Source: Gracilinema caldarium DSM 7334 (GTDB taxonomy: Bacteria; Spirochaetota; Spirochaetia; Treponematales; Breznakiellaceae). From it: a stretch of 64,000 bases of DNA. The notes beneath the pieces are model-generated. The model was not told the origin of the DNA. It saw only the letters and a list, made by a program, of their open reading frames with translations, and did not search any database. The DNA is taken from NCBI RefSeq assembly GCF_000219725.1, contig NC_015732.1, positions 868,001 to 932,000 of the forward strand, read 5' to 3'. Each line of letters opens with the position of its first letter. Positions within the stretch are counted from its first letter, which is position 1. The translations under genes and the position numbers were made by a program. This document shows positions 43,685-52,808 of the stretch, one piece after another.

Positions 43685-44549
43685 ATCTGTCAATGCTCTT
43701 GATGCACGGTACCGGAAAGCCCTTGCAGCTATTCCTCTGCATCTTGTACTCATCATTGCCTGTATTGTCTGGATGGTTCCCTCGGTGGGGCTATTCATCA
43801 GTTCCTTTCGGCCAAAGAACCTGATAGCTATCAGCGGCTGGTGGGACGCCTTTACAAGCCCCTTTTCCTTTACACTAGATAACTATATTCATGTTATTTC
43901 TCAGGGAAACATGGGAAGGAGTTTTATCAACAGTCTTCTTATTTCGGTTCCTTCTACGATTATTCCCATTTTTATCGCCGCTGCCGCGGCCTATGCCTTT
44001 GCATGGATGCGGTTTCCCCTGCGGAAAACCCTCTTTTTGCTGGTCGTAGCTCTTATCGTGGTTCCTCTGCAGATGACCATGATTCCCGTTCTGCGGATCT
44101 TTAACCGCCTTGGCTTTACCGGCAGCTTTACCGGCATCTGGCTTGCCCACACAGCCTATGGGCTCCCCTTCGCGGTATACCTTTTACGGAACTTTATTGC
44201 CCAGCTGCCGGGATCTATAATCGAATCCGCTGAAATTGATGGGGCTTCTCATCCGCTCATATTCCTCAAGCTGATTCTCCCCACATCTATTCCGGCAATT
44301 TCTTCGCTCGCTATTTTCCAGTTTATGTGGGTCTGGAATGATCTTCTCATTGCCCTTGTGTATCTGGGAGGAACCCCCGATGTGGCACCCATGACGGTTA
44401 CTATAGGGAATCTTGTTAATTCCTATGGTGGAGGATGGGAATATCTTACTGCAGCAGCATTTATTTCCATGGCGCTACCCCTTGTGGTCTTCTTTGGATT
44501 ACAGCAATATTTTGTAAAGGGCGTTCTGGCCGGTTCGGTCAAGGAATAA
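43677..44549 (+). CDS. Sugar ABC transporter permease, MalG type
   Basis: 290 residues, about six hydrophobic segments, EAA loop ESAEIDGASHPLIFLKLILP and C-terminal QYFVKGVLAGSVKE, a standard MalG ending. The ATG at 43677 has GGAGGG upstream. The earlier in-frame start at 43662 is not supported. Confidence 0.93.
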   Translation: MSKSVNALDARYRKALAAIPLHLVLIIACIVWMVPSVGLFISSFRPKNLIAISGWWDAFTSPFSFTLDNYIHVISQGNMGRSFINSLLISVPSTIIPIFIAAAAAYAFAWMRFPLRKTLFLLVVALIVVPLQMTMIPVLRIFNRLGFTGSFTGIWLAHTAYGLPFAVYLLRNFIAQLPGSIIESAEIDGASHPLIFLKLILPTSIPAISSLAIFQFMWVWNDLLIALVYLGGTPDVAPMTVTIGNLVNSYGGGWEYLTAAAFISMALPLVVFFGLQQYFVKGVLAGSVKE

Positions 44550-44585
44550 CGCAAGTATCCATGTTATAATAAGGATATATGGCAG

Positions 44586-45659
44586 ATGAAAAAACGAATG
44601 GTTTCAGCATCCGATGTGGCAAAGCTCGCAGGGGTATCTCGAACAACCGTATCCTTTATTTTAAATAATACCCCAGGGAAACACATCAGTGAGGCAACTC
44701 GACAGCGGGTGCTGCAAGCAGCAACTGCACTGGAATATGTTCCCGATGAAGATGCGGTGAGTGTGGCCCGGAGAACCCACTTTACCATCGGCTTTTTTAT
44801 CAGCCATTCAAGTTCTATCTTTACCGATGCCTATATTATTAGGTTGATTGATGGCATGGCGCTGGTGTTCAACAAACACCGATGCCGGCTTGTTTTGCAA
44901 CCCTTACGGCAATCACAGACCAATTATGTGGAACTGGTTCGTTCTCAATCACTAGATGGAGTTATTCTTATCAACACCCATACGAATGATCCGGGTATCT
45001 TTGAGTTGGAACAGGCGGGTATTCCCCTAGTAGTGATTGGTTCTGTAGAAGGGCTCCACATTCCTCAGGTTGATATCGATAATACTGCTGCTGCCAGGGA
45101 AATGGCTGAACATCTTATATCATTGGGGCATTCCAGGATCGCCATGATTGTGCATGCACCGGTTTCTTATTATGCTGCAGCCCATCGTCTTGCAGGCTAT
45201 ACTGCGGCTCTAAATGCTGCAGGATTACAGGTTCGGCAGGAATATATCAAAATTGCGGATTTTACCGAAGCTTCAGGTTATAGAGCTATGCGGGAACTCC
45301 TCGACGTAAAAGAAAGGCCCACCGCAGTGTTTGCAGGTAACGATGTGGTAGCCTATGGTGCCATGCAGGCAATTCAGGATACGGGCTTGTCTATCCCTGA
45401 TGATATATCTCTCGCTGGTTTTGATGACGATTATCTTTCCCGTTATTTAAACCCGCCGCTCACCACGGTTACCCAACCTGCGGCCGGCCTTGGTGAAGCA
45501 GCAGCACGTTTGGTCCTTAAACAAATATTTTCTCCATCACCAAAAACAAATATGACAGAGCTTAATACTTCGGATGCTTCAAATATTCATAGAATTATTT
45601 TGCCCACGGTGCTTGCACTACGGGAATCTTGCAGGAGTCTACAGCATGAGCAGCAATGA
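44586..45659 (+). CDS. LacI-family regulator of the disaccharide operon
   Basis: A 357-residue LacI/GalR protein. Helix-turn-helix SASDVAKLAGVSRTTVSFIL, hinge-like EYVPDEDAVSVARR and effector domain with IAMIVHAPVSYYAA and GFDDDYLSRYLNPPLTTVTQP. It sits between the permease and the GH65 gene and shares the operon, so the palindrome at 41232-41255 is its likely operator, giving feedback control. The GH65 gene begins 14 bases before its stop. Confidence 0.92.
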   Translation: MKKRMVSASDVAKLAGVSRTTVSFILNNTPGKHISEATRQRVLQAATALEYVPDEDAVSVARRTHFTIGFFISHSSSIFTDAYIIRLIDGMALVFNKHRCRLVLQPLRQSQTNYVELVRSQSLDGVILINTHTNDPGIFELEQAGIPLVVIGSVEGLHIPQVDIDNTAAAREMAEHLISLGHSRIAMIVHAPVSYYAAAHRLAGYTAALNAAGLQVRQEYIKIADFTEASGYRAMRELLDVKERPTAVFAGNDVVAYGAMQAIQDTGLSIPDDISLAGFDDDYLSRYLNPPLTTVTQPAAGLGEAAARLVLKQIFSPSPKTNMTELNTSDASNIHRIILPTVLALRESCRSLQHEQQ

Positions 45660-48600
45660 TCAATATGAATGGAAAATCATCGAAAATTCCTGGAATAAAA
45701 AAAAACTCGGCAAAGACGAAACCCTCTTTACGTTGGCCAATGGTCACCTTGGTTTACGGGGAGATTTTGATGAACCTGAACCGGCTTTTCATCGAGGAAC
45801 CTATATCAATGGCTTTTTCGAAAAGGAACCCATCGTATATGGCGAAATAGCCTATGGTTATGCAGAACATCATGAAACGATTCTGAATCTTCCTGATCCA
45901 AAACAGGTTCGACTCTATGTAAATGAGACAGAATTCCGCCTCGATCAGGTTCAATTGGGATTTTACCAGCGATATCTGGATATGAAACATGGGCTTCTCG
46001 TCCGGGAACTTGAAGCTCTTCTTCCAAATGGCTGCAGTATACGGTTAAAAAGCCGACGTATTGTAAGTTTTAGCCGAGAAACCCTCGGTGCTCTGGAATA
46101 TCAGTGTACACTCTTAAAAAGTCCTGAGAACAAACCTGTATCCATCCGTGTGGAATGTCCGCTGGAAGCCCTTGCTTCGAACCGAAAAGCTGAAAAGGAT
46201 CCCCGGGTCGGATCAAAATTTTCCCGGCACCCCTATCGAATAAGTTCTCTAAGTGTTGATGAACATTCTGCAGCTTTAAGCCTTGAGACCCATCGTAGTG
46301 GTCTTGCAGTAGGAATGGTACTGCACTATCAAATGGTTGCTCATAATGATATGAAGGCTTCCTATAAGCGTTCTGATCATACTATTGTCCATAATTGGGA
46401 AGGTGTTCTGATCCCTGGGGGAACTTTTACATTATATAAATATTTTTCTTATAATATGGGAAATGCAGGTGAACAGGATGTTCTTCAATACCAAAATAAA
46501 CAGGTTATTCAAAATGCCTTGGCTGCTGGTTATAATCAGTTGGTTCAAGAACAGCATGAGTATCTTAAGGCCTTCTGGAATCATGCAGATATTCTCATAG
46601 ATGGTGATCCGGAGATACAACAGGCAATTCGTTTTAATATTTTTCATATTCTGCAATCTTCTGGCCGCTCAGGAAAAACCAGTATAGCTGCGAAGGGATT
46701 AACCGGTGAAGGGTATGAGGGCCATTATTTCTGGGACACTGAAATTTATGTATGTCCCCTCTTTACCTATACCAAGCCCGAAATTGCTCGCAGCTTGCTG
46801 GAATATCGCTATGCCATACTCGATAAAGCCCGGCAGCGGGCTCACACCATGGCAGAAAAAGGGGCTCTCTTCCCCTGGCGTACTATTGATGGTGAAGAAA
46901 CCAGTGCCTACTATCCTGCGGGAACAGCCCAGTACCATATCAATGCGGATATTGTTTATGCTATGGAAAAATATTGTATGGCCTCTGGGGACCGGGAATT
47001 TTTATATAACCAGGCGGCTGAGGTTGCGGTAGAAACTGCTCGGCTCTGGTTATCCCTGGGGCACTTTGGACCGGATGGAAAATTCCGTATTGATTGTGTA
47101 ACTGGTCCTGATGAATATACTGCCTTAGTCAATAATAATGCGTACACGAACCTCATGGCAAAAAACAACCTTCTTTTTGCTTGTAAGACCCTGGGACAAT
47201 TACAAAAAGATGAGCCTAATCTTTATAAACGTTTTTGTGAGCGTCTTGCGATACAACATGATGAACCTGAGCAATGGGAAAGGGTTGCCCATTCGATGTA
47301 TATCCCCTTCGATGCAAAAACAGGCATTTATCCCCAGGATGATTCTTTTATGCACAAGGAACCCTGGCCCTTCGACACAACCCCGCGGGATAAGTACCCC
47401 CTTTTGCTGCATTTTCATCCTCTGGTAATTTACCGACATCAGGTTCTGAAACAACCTGACCTTGTGCTTGCCCAGTTCCTGCTTTCTGAACAATTTACTC
47501 TGGCAGAAAAGATTCGAAATTACTGGTTTTACGAAAAGCTGACCACCGGCGATTCCTCTCTTTCCCATTGTATCCAGAGCATCATGGCTGCAGAGATTGG
47601 AGATGAAACAAAGGCCTATGATTACTTCCTGAAGACGGTTCGAATGGATCTGGATGATGTTCATGGCAACAGTCAGGATGGTATCCATACTGCCGCGATG
47701 GCCGGGAGTTGGCTCTCAATTATCTATGGTTTTGCGGGGTTTCGGGATCGTCCTCGCCAGGGAACCGATGTGCGGTACTCCTTTAATCCCAGATTGCCTG
47801 CCCAATGGAAACGGCTCGTAGTTTCTTTACAATTAGAAGATTATATCCTTAAGGTTGATGTAGGTCGTCACGTGGTACAGTACAGTTTATTAGAAAAGGA
47901 TTCAGAGACTAAGCTGGCTGCTTTAGCTGTACAGTCCAAAGATGAGCACACTGACTTGAAAGGTCAGTCAGCAGGTGAATTAAGGGGTCTTCCCATTGTA
48001 CATCGCAACCAATTGCTCGCCCTGTATCCAGGCGATTCGGTGACGATATCTCTTAAACCTGTTTTGCGTGCTGTTATGTTTGATTTAGATGGAGTCATAA
48101 CTGATACTGCCCGTCTCCATTTTAAGGCCTGGAAACGTCTTACTGATGAGCAGGGCTGGTCCTTCGACGAAAAATTAAATGAAAACCTAAAAGGAATTTC
48201 CCGGATCGGCTCATTAGAAATTATCCTAAACTATAACAAAGTATCCCTTACCCCTGAAAAGAAACACCTATTTGCTGAACGGAAAAATAGTTACTATAAC
48301 GAATTACTTGTTGATCTTGGGCCCCAGGATATACTGCCGGGCATTCAGGAACTACTTATGGAATTAGGGAAAAAGGGTGTAAAGCGAATGATTGCTTCGG
48401 CAAGTAAAAATGCACTTCGCATTATTAACCAATTGCAATTAGGCCCGATTCCTGGTCCATATTTTGAAGGCATAGTGGACCCTGATTCTGTAACTTGTGG
48501 TAAGCCAGATCCAGAGCTTTTTCTACAAGCTTCAGAACGAGCTAATGTTGATCCTAGGGATTGTATTGGCATCGAGGATGCTCAGGCTGGTATCGACGCA

Positions 48601-48723
48601 ATTAAGGCTGCAGGGATGATTGCCATTGGAGTTGGGCAGGGTCTTAAGCATGCGGATAAAACTATACATGATACAAGAGAACTTTCATATTCTTTTTTAG
48701 AAAAAGTTTTTGAGAGATACTAA
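45646..48723 (+). CDS. GH65 disaccharide phosphorylase fused to beta-phosphoglucomutase
   Basis: A 1025-residue two-enzyme protein. The first 790 residues are a GH65 phosphorylase (maltose, kojibiose, trehalose or nigerose type): N-terminal domain with ENSWNKKKLGKDETLFTLANG, catalytic barrel with HYFWDTEIYVCPLF, general acid Glu490 in GPDEYTALVNNNAYTN, and the C-terminal SLSHCIQSIMAAEIG. From about residue 808 a HAD-family beta-phosphoglucomutase follows, with nucleophile Asp813 and Asp815 (MFDLDGVITD) and the late IEDAQAGIDAIKAAGM. Together they turn a disaccharide plus phosphate into glucose and beta-glucose 1-phosphate, then glucose 6-phosphate. ATG 45646 lies after AGGAG; the 24 codons upstream belong to the LacI gene. 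The exact disaccharide is not decided. Confidence 0.93.
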   Translation: MSSNDQYEWKIIENSWNKKKLGKDETLFTLANGHLGLRGDFDEPEPAFHRGTYINGFFEKEPIVYGEIAYGYAEHHETILNLPDPKQVRLYVNETEFRLDQVQLGFYQRYLDMKHGLLVRELEALLPNGCSIRLKSRRIVSFSRETLGALEYQCTLLKSPENKPVSIRVECPLEALASNRKAEKDPRVGSKFSRHPYRISSLSVDEHSAALSLETHRSGLAVGMVLHYQMVAHNDMKASYKRSDHTIVHNWEGVLIPGGTFTLYKYFSYNMGNAGEQDVLQYQNKQVIQNALAAGYNQLVQEQHEYLKAFWNHADILIDGDPEIQQAIRFNIFHILQSSGRSGKTSIAAKGLTGEGYEGHYFWDTEIYVCPLFTYTKPEIARSLLEYRYAILDKARQRAHTMAEKGALFPWRTIDGEETSAYYPAGTAQYHINADIVYAMEKYCMASGDREFLYNQAAEVAVETARLWLSLGHFGPDGKFRIDCVTGPDEYTALVNNNAYTNLMAKNNLLFACKTLGQLQKDEPNLYKRFCERLAIQHDEPEQWERVAHSMYIPFDAKTGIYPQDDSFMHKEPWPFDTTPRDKYPLLLHFHPLVIYRHQVLKQPDLVLAQFLLSEQFTLAEKIRNYWFYEKLTTGDSSLSHCIQSIMAAEIGDETKAYDYFLKTVRMDLDDVHGNSQDGIHTAAMAGSWLSIIYGFAGFRDRPRQGTDVRYSFNPRLPAQWKRLVVSLQLEDYILKVDVGRHVVQYSLLEKDSETKLAALAVQSKDEHTDLKGQSAGELRGLPIVHRNQLLALYPGDSVTISLKPVLRAVMFDLDGVITDTARLHFKAWKRLTDEQGWSFDEKLNENLKGISRIGSLEIILNYNKVSLTPEKKHLFAERKNSYYNELLVDLGPQDILPGIQELLMELGKKGVKRMIASASKNALRIINQLQLGPIPGPYFEGIVDPDSVTCGKPDPELFLQASERANVDPRDCIGIEDAQAGIDAIKAAGMIAIGVGQGLKHADKTIHDTRELSYSFLEKVFERY

Positions 48724-48724
48724 C

Positions 48725-48783
48725 ATACTTGAATTTCTTATGGGCTCCTCGAATATGTTGCGAGGGGCCACCAAGTATTTTTA
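48725..48783 (+). terminator. Terminator of the disaccharide operon
   Basis: Nested stems: outer ATACTTG/CAAGTAT, inner GGCTCCTCG/CGAGGGGCC (one G-U), then a T-run. Confidence 0.85.
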
Positions 48784-48837
48784 GAGGTTTTAGAGAATAA
48801 TGTTGACGATTTTAATAATTGATGTAAGACTAAAGTA

Positions 48838-50505
48838 ATGTTTACTTACACACCCTATATATGGCCCTTACTCATTGCAACGGTACTCTGCATTGTCATT
48901 GCTTTTTACGTACAAAAGTACCCGGAAACGCCGGCTTCCAGGCCCTTTATTTATATGATGTGGGTTGGTGCAGGGTGGACTGCCTTTTATGGTCTTTCGA
49001 TCATTACAGTATGGTATCCTTTACGATTATTCCTTTCTATGGCCATGTACATTCCATCCCGGCTTATGGCTCCAGTAATTCTCTATATGGCCCTTGAATA
49101 TACTGGAAAAGGTCGTTGGATAACCACAAAGCATGTGATATTGGTGTTGCTCATCCCGATTATTGCAATTTTGGCTTCCATGACGAGTCCATGGCATACA
49201 CTGTTTCGCTATAATTTTGTACTTGATGCAACAGGGAGCTTACCCATTCTTTATTATACCCCAGGGCCAATTTTTACACTCAGTAATATTTATAATTCCG
49301 TTGTTATTCTTGGTTCACTAGTTATTATGTTGAGTTCCTTACAAGATCGGGCACTTAAACCCCAATCTACGTTATTATTAATGATTGGTATTTTAATCCC
49401 CATCATTGTTGAAATTTTGTTTATAAATAATATCACTCCTATCAAAGGTTATAATCTTGCAGCCAGTACTGTTGTTTTTACTGGAGGAACCTATTTAGTA
49501 GCCCTTATGAAGTATCGGCTTTTCGGTTTTGTTCCTATTGCCCGCTCTACTGTGTTAGAGCACATCTCCGATTTAGTGATTGTATTTGATAATCAGGCTC
49601 AAATTGTCGATGCTAATCCTGCAGCCATTCAGGCTATCGGCCTGAATCCTAAGGGGTATGTAGGCATTCCTAATGACTATCTTCCAGGCCATTGGGGCAC
49701 CTTTTTTAAGATCCAGGCTGAATTAGGTCCTGGGCAACGGGATGTGGAACTACTCATAAAGGATGAACAAAAGATATTTGACCTTACGGTTAAAAATATA
49801 GTAGATAGCCGGGCTCGATCACTTGGTATTCTTTTTTTATTGCATGATATTACAAATCTTCGTATCTCTGAACAAAAGATTAAACAATTACTTGATGAAA
49901 AAACCTTACTTCTACGAGAAGTTCATCATCGAATTAAAAATAATTTAAGTGTAATTGGGAGCTTATTATCTTTGCAATCTGAAACTGTACAGGATGAAGC
50001 CGCAAAAAATGCCCTCCTCGAAGCCCGCAATCGTGTTCAGAGTATGTCCATACTGTATGACAAGCTGTACCGTTCCGATGGATCAAAGGAGATGCCTCTG
50101 GATGAATACTTATCCCCCCTCATTGATAAATTGGTATCTATGTTTCCACTCCAACCGTATGTTAGGATTATTAAACAAATAGAACCCATTGTGATTAATG
50201 CAAAAATTCTTTTTTCTCTTGGAATCATCGTTAACGAACTGCTTACTAATGCATTAAAATATGCCTTTGCACCTGGAGAATCAGGTGCCATTCAGATTGT
50301 ATCTTCAATGCAGGGGGATCTTGTTACTATCAGCGTTATCGACAGCGGCGGTAAATATTCGGACAATGTGGCTAGTTCTACTGCAGGTTTTGGTTTGCAG
50401 GTGGTTCAACTCATGGCAAAACAAATAGGTGCTCAATTTAAAATTTATACGAGTACGAATGGGAAGGCTGCAACGATCGCAGATATATCATTTTATAAAG
50501 GGTAG
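48838..50505 (+). CDS. Membrane histidine kinase (7TM-PAS-HisKA_2-HATPase)
   Basis: A 555-residue sensor. The first 230 residues hold about seven hydrophobic segments of the histidine-kinase 7TM type. A PAS domain follows (about 235-340: VLEHISDLVIVFDNQAQIVDANPAAIQAI, cited in part). The kinase helix belongs to HisKA_2: LLREVHHRIKNNLSVIGSLL near residues 356-375, with the tandem His pair. The GHKL ATPase closes the protein with NELLTNALKYAFAPGE and GFGLQVVQLMA. No response regulator lies next to it. Promoter match is weak (TTGACG and AAGACT), the -10 box is 6 bases before the ATG, and there is no Shine-Dalgarno. Confidence 0.9.
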   Translation: MFTYTPYIWPLLIATVLCIVIAFYVQKYPETPASRPFIYMMWVGAGWTAFYGLSIITVWYPLRLFLSMAMYIPSRLMAPVILYMALEYTGKGRWITTKHVILVLLIPIIAILASMTSPWHTLFRYNFVLDATGSLPILYYTPGPIFTLSNIYNSVVILGSLVIMLSSLQDRALKPQSTLLLMIGILIPIIVEILFINNITPIKGYNLAASTVVFTGGTYLVALMKYRLFGFVPIARSTVLEHISDLVIVFDNQAQIVDANPAAIQAIGLNPKGYVGIPNDYLPGHWGTFFKIQAELGPGQRDVELLIKDEQKIFDLTVKNIVDSRARSLGILFLLHDITNLRISEQKIKQLLDEKTLLLREVHHRIKNNLSVIGSLLSLQSETVQDEAAKNALLEARNRVQSMSILYDKLYRSDGSKEMPLDEYLSPLIDKLVSMFPLQPYVRIIKQIEPIVINAKILFSLGIIVNELLTNALKYAFAPGESGAIQIVSSMQGDLVTISVIDSGGKYSDNVASSTAGFGLQVVQLMAKQIGAQFKIYTSTNGKAATIADISFYKG

Positions 50506-50570
50506 GCATTTACCACCTTGCGGTGTTTATCAAATCTCGATATGCTGAGAATGACCCTGTTTATAGGGCC

Positions 50571-50600
50571 TTCAGGTGCCTGGAACCTGAATATTCTAAT
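50571..50600 (+). terminator. Stem-loop after the kinase gene
   Basis: TTCAGGT (50571-50577) and ACCTGAA (50585-50591) form a 7-bp hairpin followed by TATTCTAATTTT. A smaller ACCCT/AGGG hairpin precedes it. Probably a terminator or leader structure between the kinase and FKBP genes. Confidence 0.5.
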
Positions 50601-50605
50601 TTTAC

Positions 50606-51313
50606 ATGGATAATCCTATGAAAAAGACCGTATTATCAATTTTTTTAGCATCCACTGTACTTTTTGCCTGTAATGCCAAAGGTTCCGCCGATGCATCCAA
50701 AGACACCAATGCAACAAAGCCAGCATCTAAATCAGATACAAGCTATGCAGTTGGTATGGCCCTAGGAAAAAGTGTCAAGGATACTGGCCTAGAACTCGAT
50801 TACAATGCCTTTTTACAGGGGTTTAAAGATAACATGGAAGGTAAAAAACTGAAGCTGACCGAAGAGCAGGCCAATTCTTATATTCAGGAAGCCATTATGG
50901 CAGCTCAGACCAAGAAAGCTGCAGACAATAAGGTTAAAGAAACAAAGTTTCTGGAAGATAATGGTAAGAAGCCTGGAGTAAAGACTACCGACAGTGGACT
51001 GCAATATGAAGTTATTTCCGAAGGTACCGGTGCAAAACCTCAGGCTACTGATACGGTAAAGGTTCATTATACCGGTACTCTCATGGATGGAACCAAATTT
51101 GACAGCTCCGTCGACCGCGGTGAACCGGCAACGTTCCCTCTGGATCAGGTTATTCCTGGCTGGACTGAGGGTATTCAGCTTATGACCGTGGGAAGTAAAT
51201 ATAAACTATATATCCCTTCAGCCCTTGCCTATGGTGAAAGTGGTGCAGGTAACGTTATTCCACCAAACGCTCCGCTTATTTTCGAAGTAGAACTCTTAGG
51301 TATTGAAAAGTAA
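50606..51313 (+). CDS. FKBP-type peptidyl-prolyl isomerase lipoprotein
   Basis: A Mip/FkpA-like envelope foldase of 235 residues. The signal sequence has lipobox LFAC (Cys22 from this start). An FKBP_N dimerisation part covers about residues 40-115 (YAVGMALGKSVKDTGLELDY and the helix after it). The FKBP domain follows from about 125, with VKVHYTGTLMDGTKFDSS, PATFPLDQVIPGWTEGIQLM and YGESGAGNVIPPNAPLIFEVEL. The second ATG at 50618 (MKKTVL) is an equal start candidate. No strong ribosome site is visible for either. Confidence 0.94.
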   Translation: MDNPMKKTVLSIFLASTVLFACNAKGSADASKDTNATKPASKSDTSYAVGMALGKSVKDTGLELDYNAFLQGFKDNMEGKKLKLTEEQANSYIQEAIMAAQTKKAADNKVKETKFLEDNGKKPGVKTTDSGLQYEVISEGTGAKPQATDTVKVHYTGTLMDGTKFDSSVDRGEPATFPLDQVIPGWTEGIQLMTVGSKYKLYIPSALAYGESGAGNVIPPNAPLIFEVELLGIEK

Positions 51314-51363
51314 CAAATCACCATTACAATCTGCACATCCTTGTGGTGATGCCTGCTTTAAGC

Positions 51364-51400
51364 AAAAGCCCCCACACCAATTCAGGCAAAGGGGGCTTTT
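51364..51400 (+). terminator. Rho-independent terminator after the FKBP gene
   Basis: AAAAGCCCCC pairs with GGGGGCTTTT (10 bp) around a 17-base loop. A second inverted repeat GGGAGCCT/AGGCTCCC lies just after it (51402-51439) and may stop the convergent gene. Confidence 0.85.
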
Positions 51401-51468
51401 AGGGAGCCTATGTCTAGTACTGTGCAGACGGAGGCTCCCAAATCCTGTGGTTTTGAGGTCTCAAGGAC

Positions 51469-52653
51469 CTATTTTACTGCCAGATACGCTTTTATAACTT
51501 CTGCACAGTTGTTGTGATTGATCTTAACAATTCCCATTTCTCGTTTTGCATTATCTGGTGAATCCGATGCATGGGCAGTGTTAACCATGACATTACTACC
51601 AAATTCGCGACGGACTGTTCCCATGGGAGCCTTAAGCGGATCAGTTGGTCCAAGTACATCCCGGATCTTATTAACCGCATTTTCGCCTTCATAAATAAGT
51701 ATCATACATTTAACCGAACCGGGCTGATTCATTTCTTCTACTGGGCACTTACTAGGTTTTTGCCCCGACATAAACTCAACAATTTGTTCAAATTGATCAA
51801 GAGCATATTCAACCCCAAAGTTTTCAGTAAGAGCTTTCTCTGTGGTTTCGCTCAGGCTAATTTTAAATTCTGCTTCCAATAGTTCTTTAGCCTTTTTACC
51901 AAACACAGGGCTGAGTTTATTTTTTAGGGCATCCTTTACCGGTCCATAAAATTCGAGGGCTTCGGCAATAGAAAACCGATGTACTTTTATTGCGATGATA
52001 CGCAAACCGGTACGGGAGAACATATCGATGATGGTCCCTGGGCGGGAAGAATTATATTTCCAGTTATCAGGTTTTAGAATGACCAAGGTTCGTTCAATCT
52101 TTGAAGGATCCTGATATACTACGTTTTCAATGATATTAGGCTGATCTTCAAGGAATCGTGCGAAGAGGGCCAGGTTCTGATCTGCCGCTTCCTGACTGCG
52201 TGGTGTTAAAACTGCAGGTTCCAGGTAAGTTACTTTGCTTGGATCATTAGGATCAACAATCATATCCGCATAGGTGTCCCTGATGGTTTCACCGGTAATC
52301 GATTCAATCCCCATGTTTTCCGGATAAAGGGCGCCGACAATATCAGAGAGTTTCCGAACCGCATCGGTACCCCGGAAAAGTAATAGTAACGAGCGATGTT
52401 TTCGACCCCCAGAAGGGGCTAGATGGTTGAGCACATAATCTGCAAGCAGGTCTGCTGCTTTCGGATTTGCGGGATCTTTTTGATTGCGTATTAAACCGGC
52501 ATATTCCTTTACAAAGGCTTCGTCAGGGGCAATCATCTGGGCGCCTACCAATTCGAGATCCAGGCGAGATAGTAGGCGGGCAATCACACCACCGGTCCGG
52601 CTTTTTGCAATAGTGTAGGGGGTAACCAAAACGTATGAAAGGGTTTGTTCCAT
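51469..52653 (-). CDS. Tandem nucleoside-diphosphate-kinase-domain protein
   Basis: A 394-residue protein, more than twice the size of a usual NDK (about 150). The second half is a recognisable NDK: RTLVILKPDNWKYNSSRPG at about residues 188-206, an internal insert, and the active-site block NTAHASDSPDNAKREMG with His361. The first half (1-185) looks like a diverged copy: SYVLVTPYTIAKSRTGGVIARLL matches the NDK N-terminus and LLLFRGTDAVRKLSDIVGA the middle strand, but no N-x-x-H-x-S-D-S is present. It should make NTPs from NDPs through the C-terminal half, while the first half may be regulatory. AGGAG precedes the ATG, with a good promoter further upstream. Confidence 0.85.
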   Translation of the reverse strand: MEQTLSYVLVTPYTIAKSRTGGVIARLLSRLDLELVGAQMIAPDEAFVKEYAGLIRNQKDPANPKAADLLADYVLNHLAPSGGRKHRSLLLLFRGTDAVRKLSDIVGALYPENMGIESITGETIRDTYADMIVDPNDPSKVTYLEPAVLTPRSQEAADQNLALFARFLEDQPNIIENVVYQDPSKIERTLVILKPDNWKYNSSRPGTIIDMFSRTGLRIIAIKVHRFSIAEALEFYGPVKDALKNKLSPVFGKKAKELLEAEFKISLSETTEKALTENFGVEYALDQFEQIVEFMSGQKPSKCPVEEMNQPGSVKCMILIYEGENAVNKIRDVLGPTDPLKAPMGTVRREFGSNVMVNTAHASDSPDNAKREMGIVKINHNNCAEVIKAYLAVK

Positions 52654-52678
52654 ATATAAAAACTCCTATAAAGATTTA

Positions 52679-52707
52679 ATAATAAACAAATATTTCTGGT
52701 TTGTCTA
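52679..52707 (-). promoter_or_regulatory. Promoter of the tandem NDK gene
   Basis: Minus strand: TAGACA (52707-52702), 17-bp spacer, TATTAT (52684-52679), giving a leader of about 20 bases with AGGAG. Confidence 0.6.
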
Positions 52708-52754
52708 TTAAGTTATTTTATAGTATAAAAATGCATAAATATTTAAATTATTCA

Positions 52755-52783
52755 TTGACAATCTATATTTATACAATTATTAT
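52755..52783 (+). promoter_or_regulatory. Promoter of the liv-pro operon
   Basis: TTGACA at 52755-52760, 17-bp spacer, TATTAT at 52778-52783. The divergent NDK promoter is 48 bases away. Confidence 0.8.
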
Positions 52784-52808
52784 GCATCGAGAGACAGGAG
52801 GAAGTCTT

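Noticed and set aside
50515-50605. Resemblance to a thiamine-pyrophosphate riboswitch (GGTG, CTGAGA, ACCC and ACCTGA in order)
   Set aside because: The conserved 3' part (CTGG-TAAT-CCAG and the closing GCGTAGGG) is missing, ACCTGAA is explained by a simple hairpin with TTCAGGT, and the downstream gene is an FKBP isomerase unrelated to thiamine.
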